From: Oxalobacter formigenes
GTDB lineage: Bacteria > Pseudomonadota > Gammaproteobacteria > Burkholderiales > Burkholderiaceae_D
Assembly (NCBI GenBank): GCA_019424645.1
Contig: JAHYZB010000016.1
Location: forward strand, 1-29,974
Length of the DNA: 29,974 bases
Direction: 5' to 3'
Positions 1 through 8,495 of the stretch are shown here, one piece after another (the first letter of the stretch is position 1; each line of letters begins with the position of its first letter). A program made the position numbers and the translations under genes. A model generated the notes under the pieces. It searched no databases. It was not told the origin of the DNA and was given only the letters and a program-made list of their open reading frames with translations.

Positions 1-546
1 ATCGAACTGGTCGAAGCACTCACACCTGCCATGCTGGAAATCGATTCTCATTTCGAAACCAGTCCCAAAGTAGGCAAAACTATTTCCCGGATTTACAGGG
101 ACACCCGTTTTTCAAGAGATAAGTCGCTTTTTCGTGACGTGATGTGGTGTGGATTTCAGCGTCCAAAAATCGGCAAGAAAATCCATCCCGGCTTTTTTCT
201 GGAATTTTCTCCCTATCGTTTTCGATACGGATGTGGTTTTTATCAGGCTGGCACAGAAAAAATGCGGTCGCTTCGGGAAAAAATTCTGGACGACAGCCGC
301 TCCTTTCTGCACGCCCAGTCCGCGTTCGCAAACCAGTCTGTTTTCGAAATGGAAGGAGAAACATTCAAAAAAATCCATTATCGTGAACAGCCACAGGAGA
401 AACAAAGCTGGCTTGAACGTCGGAATATCTTTTTCGTACACAACAGTATCGATTTTCCATGGTTCTTTTCAGAAGACCTGGCTTTAAAACTCGGCAAAAA
501 TTTCGCCTTGCTGAAACCGGTATACGACTTTCTTATAACTGCATGA
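1..546 (+). CDS. DUF2461 family protein, 5' end outside the window
   Basis: The frame is open from base 1 and reads IELVEALTPAM before the first internal ATG at 31, so the gene starts upstream of the window and 181 codons are visible. The stretch PKVGKTISRIYRDTRFSRDK, with GFFLEFSPYRFRYGCGFY further on, is the conserved core of DUF2461 (TIGR02453), a family of about 220 residues and unknown function. Only about 40 N-terminal residues are therefore missing. No signal peptide or membrane segment is visible in this part. It ends in TGA at 544-546, and the next gene starts about 195 bp downstream, so it is probably the last gene of its transcript. The family call is firm; no biochemical function can be given. 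Confidence 0.85.
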   Translation: MELVEALTPAMLEIDSHFETSPKVGKTISRIYRDTRFSRDKSLFRDVMWCGFQRPKIGKKIHPGFFLEFSPYRFRYGCGFYQAGTEKMRSLREKILDDSRSFLHAQSAFANQSVFEMEGETFKKIHYREQPQEKQSWLERRNIFFVHNSIDFPWFFSEDLALKLGKNFALLKPVYDFLITA

Positions 547-741
547 GCAAACACCCGGATACATGAAAAAACCTGAAAGCAGGACTCTATTACAGATAGA
601 CAAAACAGAGGCTTTCAAACGGCCTGAGTATTCCATTAAAATGGGAATTTAATGCTGTTAAGGGTATTTTCACATGCATTCGTTCCTGACTGAAAACGTC
701 AGTTGAAACGGCATTTTATAAAGTCGATAAAAAGGAAAACC

Positions 742-1674
742 ATGAAGATTCTCGTTACCGGCGGCTGCGGAAATATGGGGCCGCACATCATTCGCAAACT
801 GTCAGAAGCCGGAAACGCCATCCGTGTTCTGGACAAGGACAAAGATGGTCTCGCGCAATTTGCCAATGCCGGAATGGAAACCTGCTGCGGCAATCTGGCG
901 GACAAGACATTTGTGGAATCTGCCGTTGATGAAAGTATTGACGCCATCATTCATCTGGCATGGAGTTTTTCCGACACTCTCTCCGATCTGCTCGATATCG
1001 ATGTAAAAGGCTATCAGTATCTTCTGGATGCTGCGCTTGCAAACGGCGTCAAATACGTCGTCAATACGACAACTGCAGTATCGTACGGGAAACCGCTTTC
1101 CAATCCGGTTGTTGAAAGTCAGGCTCATCTTGTTGAGCAATCCAGAAATCCGGTTTATGCGCTCGCAAAACTGATGACGGAAGAACTCACGAAAATCTAT
1201 GCCGTCCAGCATGATCTCAAAGTCAACGATCTGATGGTCTGGTACGCCTACGGCGACGTGATCGGTGGCAGGAACATCCGCGCCATGATTCGTGACGCGA
1301 TTGAAAAGGGAAGTATCGACGTTCCTGCAAAAAGCGGTGGCAGTTTCCTGCAGCTCGATGATTTCGTGTCCTTTGTTCAGGCGCTTTTTTCAAGTGAGGT
1401 AAAAGGTGAACTTTTCAACACCGCAAGCATCTATCTGACCTGGGAAGATGTCGCTCAGCTAATCATCAATCTTGCCAATCCGGAAGCAAAAGTCAATGCC
1501 ATTCCTGCAGCCGATTGGAGTGGTAGCGCCTTTTTGACGGATGACTGGCCTTTGTCTATTGAAAAAGCGGAAAAAATACTGAATTTCAGGACCAGTTTAT
1601 CGAGGAAAGAAGCGATTGCCAATTTGTCAGAGGCACTGAAAATATCTGTTGATAAAGTCAAGACCCAACTTTAA
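742..1674 (+). CDS. NAD(P)-dependent epimerase/dehydratase (extended SDR) family protein
   Basis: A 310-residue protein. The Rossmann motif TGGCGNMG is at residues 6-13 and the active-site YxxxK appears as YALAK near residue 145, preceded by a VNTTTAVSYG strand carrying the expected Ser/Thr region. This layout is typical of extended short-chain dehydrogenases acting on nucleotide sugars or related substrates. I chose the ATG at 742 because AAAGGAAAA lies just upstream and the glycine motif then falls at the usual N-terminal place; an upstream in-frame ATG at 703 would add 13 charged residues. The gene stands alone and is closed by a hairpin at 1689-1723. The neighbours give no pathway, so the substrate is unknown. 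Confidence 0.85.
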   Translation: MKILVTGGCGNMGPHIIRKLSEAGNAIRVLDKDKDGLAQFANAGMETCCGNLADKTFVESAVDESIDAIIHLAWSFSDTLSDLLDIDVKGYQYLLDAALANGVKYVVNTTTAVSYGKPLSNPVVESQAHLVEQSRNPVYALAKLMTEELTKIYAVQHDLKVNDLMVWYAYGDVIGGRNIRAMIRDAIEKGSIDVPAKSGGSFLQLDDFVSFVQALFSSEVKGELFNTASIYLTWEDVAQLIINLANPEAKVNAIPAADWSGSAFLTDDWPLSIEKAEKILNFRTSLSRKEAIANLSEALKISVDKVKTQL

Positions 1675-1688
1675 TTTTGGCAATGCAA

Positions 1689-1723
1689 AAATCCCGATGT
1701 TTCTTTCCGATCCATCGGGATTT
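1689..1723 (+). terminator. Intrinsic terminator after the epimerase gene
   Basis: A perfect 11-bp stem, AAATCCCGATG with CATCGGGATTT, and a 13-nt loop. It starts 14 bp after the epimerase stop codon. The T tract is short (TTTAAT). Confidence 0.75.
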
Positions 1724-1833
1724 AATCGTGATAAGATAGAAACTTTAATTGTCTGAAGATGCTTGTATCCATCATCTTTGCAGAACATTTTCCATTCCAA
1801 AACAAAGCCCATCACTGTATCTGAGGAGTGAGC

Positions 1834-3465
1834 ATGGAATTCGAGCTTTCCGTAACACAGGTGAACAAGCTTCTTGCCCGGGTTGGCGATGAAACGCCCC
1901 TGGCAAAACGCCTGTCTGCGCATGGCCTGACTAATGGCAGAATCCTGATTCCTGACAGCATTTTTGATCAGACGGCACTGAATGAACTCTGGAAACTGGC
2001 AGAAAAAGACAATGACCGCGCGCTCATTTTTCAATTGATCGCATTGAAAAATGTACGTGAAGCTCCCGGGCATGATCTCGTTGTGGCAGAACTGGGAAAT
2101 CTCGTTCCTGCGCTGGTGGCTTATTTCAGTGCCAACGCAATCGACGGGTGGATTTACCGCCGCAATAAAGACGGCGTCCTTCTGCCCTGGCTGATTGACG
2201 GCATCGAGTATGTCCAACCGCGTGAAGGCCGTCCATTCGTCAGTGTCCAGCTCCTTGCCAATACCGTCTGGGCTGCCACCCGGGGCAACGACAATACTCC
2301 CGATCAATGGCGAAGTGGCATGACGAATGCGATCCTTTTTTACCAGCGCGAAATGGGAGGTATGCCTATTCCCGACCTGCTGGCCAGAAAAGGATTTTAC
2401 AAGGAATGTCCTGAATTCAAGGCTGAATATGAACTGCAGTCAGAACGCTTCCGGACTTTCCAGCCTTTTTACGGGAAACAGTTTCTTGCACGCAATTCCT
2501 GTTTTCTTATCCATAATGAAAACAAGGTTAACTCCAATCTCGAACTATTGCGGATTCTGCCGGGCACAACGATCAAGTGTGTCAATGACGAGGAAATGCT
2601 GGAACGTCGAATCGAAACCAATTCGGATCGTCGCAGCTGTTTCGACAATGACTTCAACAAGATTCCGCTTCATTGCTATCTGTACATGTTCCATCTGGAA
2701 CTGCACCAGAATATCTGGGTGCACGTCCAGAATCTGGAAGAATATCAGTACAAGCCTGAATTGCGGACGAAACTGGTCCTTCCACCAGAACACCGGACAC
2801 TGGTCGATATCCTGACGTCGCATAACGATGTCCTGATGGACGATATTATTGAAGGAAAATCGGGGGGAACGACCATTCTGTGTATGGGCGCGGCAGGGCT
2901 CGGCAAAACTCTGACGGCAGAAGTGTATTCCGAAGTCGTCGGCAAACCGCTTTATCGTGTGCATTCAGGTCAATTGGGAACTTCAGCAGTCAGCGTGGAA
3001 GCCGCCCTGTCCGATATTTTGCGTCGGGCAGCCCGTTGGGATGCCATCCTGCTCCTGGATGAAGCTGACGTTTATATTCGTCGGCGCGATAATGATTTGC
3101 AGCACAACGCGATTGTCGCCGAGTTCCTGCGGACACTGGAATATTTCGACGGTCTACTGTTCATGACAACCAACCGTGTCGATGACGTCGACGACGCCAT
3201 TCTGTCACGTTGCATCGCCGTTATCCGTTACGAAACACCATCACGTGAAGATGCTGTCAAGCTCTGGAAATCCTTGTCCAGCCAGTTCCAGGTCGAACTG
3301 TCCGACGATCTGATTGAAAAACTGGTACGCGACTTCCCGAATTCCAGTGGTCGTGACATCAAGGAACTGCTCAAGCTGACCAGCCGTCTTTGCATCAGTA
3401 CAGAATCACCGGTTACGCTTGAAGCTTTCCATCAATGTGCTGTATTCAGAGGCAGCAAACAATAA
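1834..3465 (+). CDS. AAA+ family ATPase with an unrecognised N-terminal half
   Basis: A 543-residue protein. The C-terminal half is a classic AAA+ module: Walker A GAAGLGKT at residues 352-359, Walker B LLLDEAD at 406-412, sensor-1 Asn447 in TTNR, an arginine-finger candidate Arg459 in AILSRC, and a sensor-2-like SSGRDIKEL near 505. Residues 1-300 match no domain I recognise and have no signal peptide or membrane segment. I chose the ATG at 1834 because GAGGAG at 1823-1828 sits 5 nt before it; the GTG at 1828 overlaps that ribosome binding site and is less likely. The gene has its own strong terminator at 3477-3509. AAA+ proteins of this kind remodel or unfold protein partners using ATP, but the partner here is unknown and no neighbour suggests one. 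Confidence 0.85.
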   Translation: MEFELSVTQVNKLLARVGDETPLAKRLSAHGLTNGRILIPDSIFDQTALNELWKLAEKDNDRALIFQLIALKNVREAPGHDLVVAELGNLVPALVAYFSANAIDGWIYRRNKDGVLLPWLIDGIEYVQPREGRPFVSVQLLANTVWAATRGNDNTPDQWRSGMTNAILFYQREMGGMPIPDLLARKGFYKECPEFKAEYELQSERFRTFQPFYGKQFLARNSCFLIHNENKVNSNLELLRILPGTTIKCVNDEEMLERRIETNSDRRSCFDNDFNKIPLHCYLYMFHLELHQNIWVHVQNLEEYQYKPELRTKLVLPPEHRTLVDILTSHNDVLMDDIIEGKSGGTTILCMGAAGLGKTLTAEVYSEVVGKPLYRVHSGQLGTSAVSVEAALSDILRRAARWDAILLLDEADVYIRRRDNDLQHNAIVAEFLRTLEYFDGLLFMTTNRVDDVDDAILSRCIAVIRYETPSREDAVKLWKSLSSQFQVELSDDLIEKLVRDFPNSSGRDIKELLKLTSRLCISTESPVTLEAFHQCAVFRGSKQ

Positions 3466-3476
3466 GCGGACAATTG

Positions 3477-3509
3477 AACAAAAAAGGCGAGTGATTCGCC
3501 TTTTTTGTT
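3477..3509. terminator. Strong intrinsic terminator after the AAA+ gene
   Basis: A perfect 14-bp stem, AACAAAAAAGGCGA with TCGCCTTTTTTGTT, and a 5-nt loop GTGAT. It begins 11 bp after the AAA+ stop. The U tract is part of the stem on both strands, so it could work in either direction, but only the plus strand has a gene feeding into it. Confidence 0.9.
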
Positions 3510-3524
3510 CCTGCTCCATCAGGA

Positions 3525-3552
3525 TTCAAAACGCACGTCGCAATGCTAGAAT
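3525..3552 (+). promoter_or_regulatory. Candidate sigma-70-type promoter for the radical SAM gene
   Basis: TTCAAA at 3525-3530 and TAGAAT at 3547-3552 are separated by 16 bp, directly after the upstream terminator and 28 bp before the radical SAM ATG. The -35 box matches poorly. Confidence 0.4.
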
Positions 3553-3579
3553 ATATTCTTTAACCATTCTTTCCCTAAC

Positions 3580-4476
3580 ATGCCACACGCTCCAGTCAGT
3601 TACGTCGACCCCGTCTTTCGCCCACCCAGTGAAGCCAATTCGCTGATCCTTCAGGTGACGAATGGATGCAGCTGGAACAAATGCACGTATTGCGACATGT
3701 ACACACAGCCGCAAAAACGTTTTTCCGTCAAACCGGAAGAAGACGTTATAAAAGAAATCGAATGGTTCAGCCGGAATTATTCCGGCATACAACGGGTTTT
3801 TCTGGCTGACGGCGATGTGATTTCACTTTCCCCGAGAAGGCTTTTGAACATCCTGAATGCCATTCGTGAATATCTGCCTAACGTCACCAGGGTGGCTTCA
3901 TATTGTTCGCCCCGTAACGTATCCAACAAATCCGATGCCGATCTGAAAGCCTTGTACGATGCGGGACTGAAACTGGTCTATGTCGGTGCGGAATCCGGAG
4001 ACGATTTCGTGCTGAAAAGCATCATGAAGGGAGATACCCACGATTCCGTTGTCGATTCCCTGAACCGGCTGGCGGATGCGGGCATCAAGCGTTCTGTCAT
4101 GATCATCAATGGAGCAGGAGGTACCCGTTTTTCAGAACAACACGCCCTGAACTCGGCCCTTCTGGCAAACAAGACCCAGCCGGAATTTCTGGCGACGCTT
4201 GTCCTGAATCTTCCGCACGGTGAAGATCGTTACCAGAAGGGATATGAGGGACAATTCATCAGGATGTCGCAATATGAGCGTTTTAAGGAAGTACGGCAAT
4301 TCATTGACGCGCTTGAATTGAAATCGACTATTTTCAGAAGCGACCACGCGTCCAACCAGCTGGTCCTGAAAGGCATTCTCGGAAAAGACAAGAACCGGCT
4401 TCTGGAACAGATAGATACCGCTATCGAACACCCGGAAAAAGCTCATTTGCGCGCTGAATGGATCAGGCCTTTTTAA
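3580..4476 (+). CDS. Radical SAM domain protein
   Basis: A 298-residue cytosolic protein. Cys30, Cys35 and Cys38 in GCSWNKCTYCDMY form a cluster motif spaced CX4CX2C rather than the commonest CX3CX2C; this spacing with the NGC...NKC.YCDMY context belongs to a known subset of radical SAM proteins. YVGAESGDD near residue 145 fits the SAM-binding glycine/glutamate region of the barrel. The fold predicts a [4Fe-4S] cluster that cleaves S-adenosylmethionine reductively to a 5'-deoxyadenosyl radical. No SPASM or other extra cluster-binding cysteine domain is visible. The start at 3580 has no clear ribosome binding site, but it places the cluster motif at the usual distance from the N terminus. The gene is isolated by the terminator at 3477-3509, so its substrate cannot be guessed from context. 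Confidence 0.85.
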   Translation: MPHAPVSYVDPVFRPPSEANSLILQVTNGCSWNKCTYCDMYTQPQKRFSVKPEEDVIKEIEWFSRNYSGIQRVFLADGDVISLSPRRLLNILNAIREYLPNVTRVASYCSPRNVSNKSDADLKALYDAGLKLVYVGAESGDDFVLKSIMKGDTHDSVVDSLNRLADAGIKRSVMIINGAGGTRFSEQHALNSALLANKTQPEFLATLVLNLPHGEDRYQKGYEGQFIRMSQYERFKEVRQFIDALELKSTIFRSDHASNQLVLKGILGKDKNRLLEQIDTAIEHPEKAHLRAEWIRPF

Positions 4477-5099
4477 CTCTCGATTTTTCTGATCACACCA
4501 CTTTGCTATTTTTAGCTTCAAGATTACGAAGAATAGTGGCATACAAATATATTGATATTAATTGGCTGGAATGTGTGCTTGCATTCCTTGCGTTTTGCTT
4601 TCTTCAAAATCTGGCATCAAGGCATGTGACGTCATAATAATAATGGAAAATTCTCCAATCAGGCCCCTCACAAGGCTTCTTGGCCCGTTAGGAAAAATAA
4701 TCATAAGTTGTGTTTTAAATTTTTCGGAATGCATTAAATTTAATTACAACCTCCAATTATCCTATAAGCTCTTTGCAATAAGCCTGTTTGGCAAATTGTT
4801 TTTTCCATCTGTATATTAATATCCTTTCAGACAGCCAATAAAAATTTTGTTTTTGAAGTTTTCTTTTCAACACATTTCAACAAACAAGATCGCCAAAAAT
4901 CAAACATTGAATGCTGAACGGCACGAATTTTAGCAATTAAAGCGTGATATTTTTCAGATGTCGAGTAACTTCCATATAGCATTCCCCCTTCAGAAAATTC
5001 AAGAATCCGGTTAGTAAAAATAGATAATTTTTATGGTAAAATAAGCCAGTTTACATTGTATTTATCTATATATTTCTCTCAGCGTTTGAAAAAAAATTC
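4477..5099. other. AT-rich gap without a convincing gene
   Basis: About 620 bp between the radical SAM and FkbM genes, clearly richer in A+T than the flanking core genes. One 85-codon frame (4562-4819, TTG start) shows no recognisable domain and no ribosome binding site. No terminal inverted repeats, transposase remnant or tRNA is visible. It probably holds the FkbM promoter and may be the left part of an acquired segment. Confidence 0.5.
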
Positions 5100-5906
5100 A
5101 TGAATGACATACTGATTAGATTGATTTCCGCCTTTATCCCAACAAAAAAGAGGAGAGATTCTTTCAGAAAGAAGTGGGGATATAGGCAAGGCAAATTACA
5201 TTTGCTTTACTCAAAACAAATCATTACAAAACTGTCAATCATGAAAGATAATCTATGGAGGATAAATAATTGTGTATTTTACGTACCCAACTATCCACTA
5301 GATTCAATTCAGTCAGCTATTGTTGATACCAATAATTTTTATGATATTGACACCCTTCAGAAACTAGATGAATATATTCCTGATAATGCTGTTATATGTG
5401 ATATCGGTTCCAACATTGGAAATCACACCCTTTATTGGGCCTTAAAACGAAACGCCAGATTTATTTATGCTTTTGAACCCATTCCCTCTACTTATGAAAT
5501 TCTTGAAAAAAACATCCAGTTAAACTATCTGCAGAATGTGGTCACATCATATAATTTTGGCTTAAGTAACAAAGAAATAAATGCTTCCATCACTCTTTAC
5601 AATGGATCAAATATTGGCGCCACATTTATACATCAGGCTTCTGATGGCCATCTAAAACTAAAAACCCTTGATAGTTTATCTCTCGATAAAAAAATTGATT
5701 TACTTAAGATCGATGTTGAAGGTCATGAAATTGAAGCATTGCAGGGAAGTATCGAAACAATCAAATTATATAAACCATCCATATTCGTAGAATCCTTTGG
5801 AGAAAATATTGAAAAAATAAAACAAATTCTGCTCCCTCTTGAATACAGATTAGTCAAAGAATTCAATGGAGAGAATTATTTATTCATAAATCAGAACAAA
5901 ATGTGA
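5100..5906 (+). CDS. FkbM family SAM-dependent methyltransferase
   Basis: A 268-residue protein. Motif I for SAM binding is CDIGSNIGNHTLYWA near residues 100-114, followed by YAFEPIPSTYEIL (acidic post-I residue). LLKIDVEGHEIEALQG near 200-215 is the hallmark FkbM segment. FkbM proteins O-methylate sugars, polyketides or glycans, often in surface-polysaccharide loci. Here the gene stands alone, without glycosyltransferase neighbours, so the acceptor is unknown. A+T content is very high (roughly one third GC in the lines I counted) against about half in the neighbours, and there is no good ribosome binding site before the ATG at 5100. Both facts suggest recent transfer. No signal peptide is seen; the first 20 residues are basic and hydrophobic. 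It is followed by a bidirectional terminator. Confidence 0.85.
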   Translation: MNDILIRLISAFIPTKKRRDSFRKKWGYRQGKLHLLYSKQIITKLSIMKDNLWRINNCVFYVPNYPLDSIQSAIVDTNNFYDIDTLQKLDEYIPDNAVICDIGSNIGNHTLYWALKRNARFIYAFEPIPSTYEILEKNIQLNYLQNVVTSYNFGLSNKEINASITLYNGSNIGATFIHQASDGHLKLKTLDSLSLDKKIDLLKIDVEGHEIEALQGSIETIKLYKPSIFVESFGENIEKIKQILLPLEYRLVKEFNGENYLFINQNKM

Positions 5907-6038
5907 TTAACATATTGTTCAACTTATATCCGCGAAATTACAATATCGTAAAAAAAATATAAAGCTTGTTATCATAAAATAGTTAATAACCCTTCAGAAC
6001 CAAATATCCACATCTAACAGATAGTCTGCCATATATCA

Positions 6039-6072
6039 AAAAAGGCCTCGAACCAGAATTCGAGGCCTTTTT
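6039..6072. terminator. Bidirectional intrinsic terminator between the FkbM and satP genes
   Basis: A 14-bp perfect stem, AAAAAGGCCTCGAA with TTCGAGGCCTTTTT, and a 6-nt loop CCAGAA. The A and T runs at both ends let it terminate the plus-strand FkbM transcript and the converging minus-strand transporter transcript. Confidence 0.9.
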
Positions 6073-6145
6073 CGCAGAAACGGAAAACGGAAAATCGGAA
6101 TCGTCATTCCCGAAATCGGGTTACAGACGACCGGTCTGAAATTTA

Positions 6146-6706
6146 CTACAAAGGTAAAACGGTCCGCTCGTAGCGTTCGTTCAGAATAAGTGCAGATGCC
6201 TCATAAAAAGCGAAGCCTCCACACAGGATCCCGACATAACCGGCAAGCGTATGCAGGAAATGGCTTTCCATAAAATTGGCGAACGCCAGCATGAAAAACA
6301 GAACGACAAGCGTGCCGAAAATACATTTTCCAATCGTATTGCCTTTTAGCGTACACAGGAAAAGTACCGTCGTGAACAGTCCCCACATAGTGAGATACCA
6401 TCCCATTGAGACAGGATCGGCCTTTGCCAAACCTGCATGAGGCGCAACCCAGATAAATATAAGGGTTAGCCAGAAAGAACCATAAGATATAAAAGCCAGG
6501 GCACCGAAACCGTTGGCTCTTCGCCATTCAAGAATTCCGGCAATAATCTGGGCGATCCCTCCAAAAAAAACACCCATACTCATTATCATTACACTTAAAG
6601 AAAAGAAACCCGCATTCTGGATATTCAGCAATATGGTAGTCATTGCAAATCCAAAAAGCCCTAGTGGGGCTGCGTTGGCAAAAAATTGATTTTGTCTTGT
6701 TGTCAT
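6146..6706 (-). CDS. satP: Acetate/succinate transporter, SatP/YaaH (GPR1/FUN34) family
   Basis: A 186-residue inner-membrane protein with six hydrophobic helices. The family signature near the N terminus reads NAAPLGLFGFAMTTILLN (residues 11-28; usual form NPAPLGL), followed by GGIAQIIAGILEWRRANGFG and SYGSFWLTLIFIW, and it ends in the family-like NERYERTVLPL. The family takes up acetate or succinate with protons. I chose the ATG at 6706 because the protein then matches the family length and start. However, AAGGAG lies 4 nt before an in-frame TTG at 6790, which would add 28 residues that do not look like the family, so translation from there cannot be excluded. It converges on the terminator at 6039-6072. 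A palindrome at 6759-6775 lies upstream. Confidence 0.88.
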   Translation of the reverse strand: MTTRQNQFFANAAPLGLFGFAMTTILLNIQNAGFFSLSVMIMSMGVFFGGIAQIIAGILEWRRANGFGALAFISYGSFWLTLIFIWVAPHAGLAKADPVSMGWYLTMWGLFTTVLFLCTLKGNTIGKCIFGTLVVLFFMLAFANFMESHFLHTLAGYVGILCGGFAFYEASALILNERYERTVLPL

Positions 6707-6758
6707 TGGGTCAATTATCGAGCAAAAAATGATACAAAATTTTTCCGTTTCTGCTGCA

Positions 6759-6775
6759 GGAAAACAGTGTTTTCC
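6759..6775. promoter_or_regulatory. 17-bp palindrome upstream of satP, possible operator
   Basis: GGAAAACA-G-TGTTTTCC is a perfect inverted repeat of 8-bp arms around one central base, 53-69 bp before the chosen satP start. A possible -10 element, TATCAT on the minus strand at 6729-6734, lies just downstream. The regulator is unknown. Confidence 0.4.
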
Positions 6776-7181
6776 CGCTAAAAAATTCAATGTTCTCCTT
6801 TCCTGTAGCAAGGATTTATCCAGAAAAAAATCCCGATACACAGTTTAAATGTGCACGCAATTTTCAAATGCCGATTAAGCTACGGAAATAAAAGCCAAGT
6901 CAGAAAAAATTTGGATTAGTTTTCTATTACTAACAAGTAATATTATTCAATCCTTAAAATTTCAATTCATTAACATTTATTGCCAAGATAAAAATCGAGC
7001 GAGCACTCTACCATAACTTTTTGAATTTTGTTAAAAATTTTCCTTCCGTCAAAAAAATGACAGTAAATATCAGTTCAATTAAATCAGGAGTGAAAAATTT
7101 GTATGACCGGAATTACAGAAAATCCATACCGAACGGATGTGTCAACAACCTATCCGGCATAACGCGTCATACATGAAGAAA

Positions 7182-7202
7182 CCGGTTTCAAGGAGAAACC
7201 GG
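7182..7202 (-). terminator. Hairpin terminator downstream of the GGDEF/EAL pseudogene
   Basis: CCGGTTTC and GAAACCGG form an 8-bp stem with a 5-nt loop. On the minus strand it is followed by TTTCTTC. It lies 22 bp beyond the minus-strand stop at 7224. Confidence 0.65.
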
Positions 7203-7223
7203 ATTGGGTAAAACACCGGCTTT

Positions 7224-8495
7224 CTACATCAAAAGACTTTTGCCGTGACGTGGCAATTCAGCCGCTTCTTCTACAGCCCTCCGGCGACGATCCAGCAATA
7301 CGAAACAGTTTCTGCCGTTTCTCTTTGCTTCATAGAGCGCATTATCAGCCCTGTTTAACAACTGCTCGCAATTCAGGCATGACGGGTCCCAGAAAACGCC
7401 CCTGGCGCTGATGGTGACAGGAAAGATAAAACCACCCGTATTCATTATTGTGCCCGATACTTTTTCAACGATTTCTTTCATCAGGGCATTCACATCTTCC
7501 CAGTTGATATCCTCCAGCTGAATGATGAATTCGTCACCACCGTAACGCACCATCTGTGCACCATCCGGCAATAGTGTCCGGATCAGGGAAATCTTGTTTT
7601 GCAGTGTTGCGTCACCGGCCTGATGTCCATAAGTATCGTTAATGCTTTTGAAATTATCAAAATCGAGCATTACAAGCGCAAAAACATCACTCTTTTTAAG
7701 TTGCTTAAATCGTGATTTCAGTGATTTCATGAATGCAACCCGACTGGAAGTACCAGTAAGAGAATCATAATACGCAAGCTGTTTCAAGCCGGTATTCTGT
7801 TCTATTGTTTGCACCAGCTCTCGCAAATCCCGGCAATAAGCCGCTATGGCATCGTTTCCCTGATAGGAGACACGCACGAGGGTCATTTCACACGGAATCG
7901 GCTCACCCTGTTTATTACAGAAAGTCCATCGGAACACGCCTCTTCCTTCCAGAAATGCCTCCCGGATTTTCTGGCGCATCAAATCCTTGCTGAGCCCACT
8001 GTCCGGCTGATAGACCGGAGAAAATTCATCGTAACGACTCAGAATATCCGACTCGTTTTCCACAGAAAACATTCTGACCGCTTCTTCATTGCAGGCGATA
8101 AGCTGCAGGTCTTTGCTCCATAGCAGACATGACAGTGGCATCGCATCCAGCAATGCCTTGGTACGTTCGTTATTCGTTTTTACCGCCTTCCCGGCAGCGA
8201 CCTGTTCTCTCAAATCACGTGTAAAGCCAACGACAACGCTTTCCTGCTCATATTCCATTCTGACCAGTGTAATCTCGGCCGGCATCGGATTGCCCTCAAG
8301 ATCACAGTGCATCCACTGAAATACGCATTTTCCCATTTCGAACGCTTCCGCAATCCTTTCCCTGGCCACATCGGCAGTGCGATTGCCACAAGGCTGAAAT
8401 TCAGGCGACAATTCAAAAAAACGCTCCAGATATTCCTGTTCATTTTTCAGGTTGAAAAACTCTACTGCTTTTTTTATTGCACAGGATATTTTCAA
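7224..8495 (-). CDS. PAS-PAS-GGDEF fragment (C-terminal part of the pseudogene)
   Basis: A 423-codon open stretch holding two complete PAS domains and a GGDEF domain with DSLTG, LDFDNFKSINDTYGH and RYGGDEF, all expected of an active diguanylate cyclase (2 GTP to c-di-GMP). It lacks the RxxD product-inhibition site ahead of GGDEF. The frame can only start at a TTG at 8495 inside the third PAS domain, with no ribosome binding site. It is therefore best read as the continuation, after the +1 slip at 8469-8475, of the upstream fragment. If it is expressed by frameshifting or reinitiation, it could still make c-di-GMP. Confidence 0.6.
   Translation of the reverse strand: MKISCAIKKAVEFFNLKNEQEYLERFFELSPEFQPCGNRTADVARERIAEAFEMGKCVFQWMHCDLEGNPMPAEITLVRMEYEQESVVVGFTRDLREQVAAGKAVKTNNERTKALLDAMPLSCLLWSKDLQLIACNEEAVRMFSVENESDILSRYDEFSPVYQPDSGLSKDLMRQKIREAFLEGRGVFRWTFCNKQGEPIPCEMTLVRVSYQGNDAIAAYCRDLRELVQTIEQNTGLKQLAYYDSLTGTSSRVAFMKSLKSRFKQLKKSDVFALVMLDFDNFKSINDTYGHQAGDATLQNKISLIRTLLPDGAQMVRYGGDEFIIQLEDINWEDVNALMKEIVEKVSGTIMNTGGFIFPVTISARGVFWDPSCLNCEQLLNRADNALYEAKRNGRNCFVLLDRRRRAVEEAAELPRHGKSLLM

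Larger units (their letters stand above)
6707..7223. other. Intergenic region upstream of satP
   Basis: About 520 bp without a convincing gene, very AT-rich between 6840 and 7080. It holds the palindrome at 6759-6775, the alternative TTG start of satP at 6790 and the terminator at 7182-7202. Nothing else was recognised. Confidence 0.6.

Noticed and set aside
643..655. Short imperfect inverted repeat ATTCC/GGAAT between DUF2461 and the epimerase gene
   Set aside because: Five-base-pair stem with no proper T tract; not supportable as a terminator.
1627..2307. 226-codon minus-strand frame over the epimerase end and AAA+ start
   Set aside because: Antisense shadow spanning a terminator and two genes; no start signal or domain.
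4562..4819. 85-codon plus-strand frame in the AT-rich gap
   Set aside because: TTG start, no ribosome binding site, no recognisable domain; probably chance.
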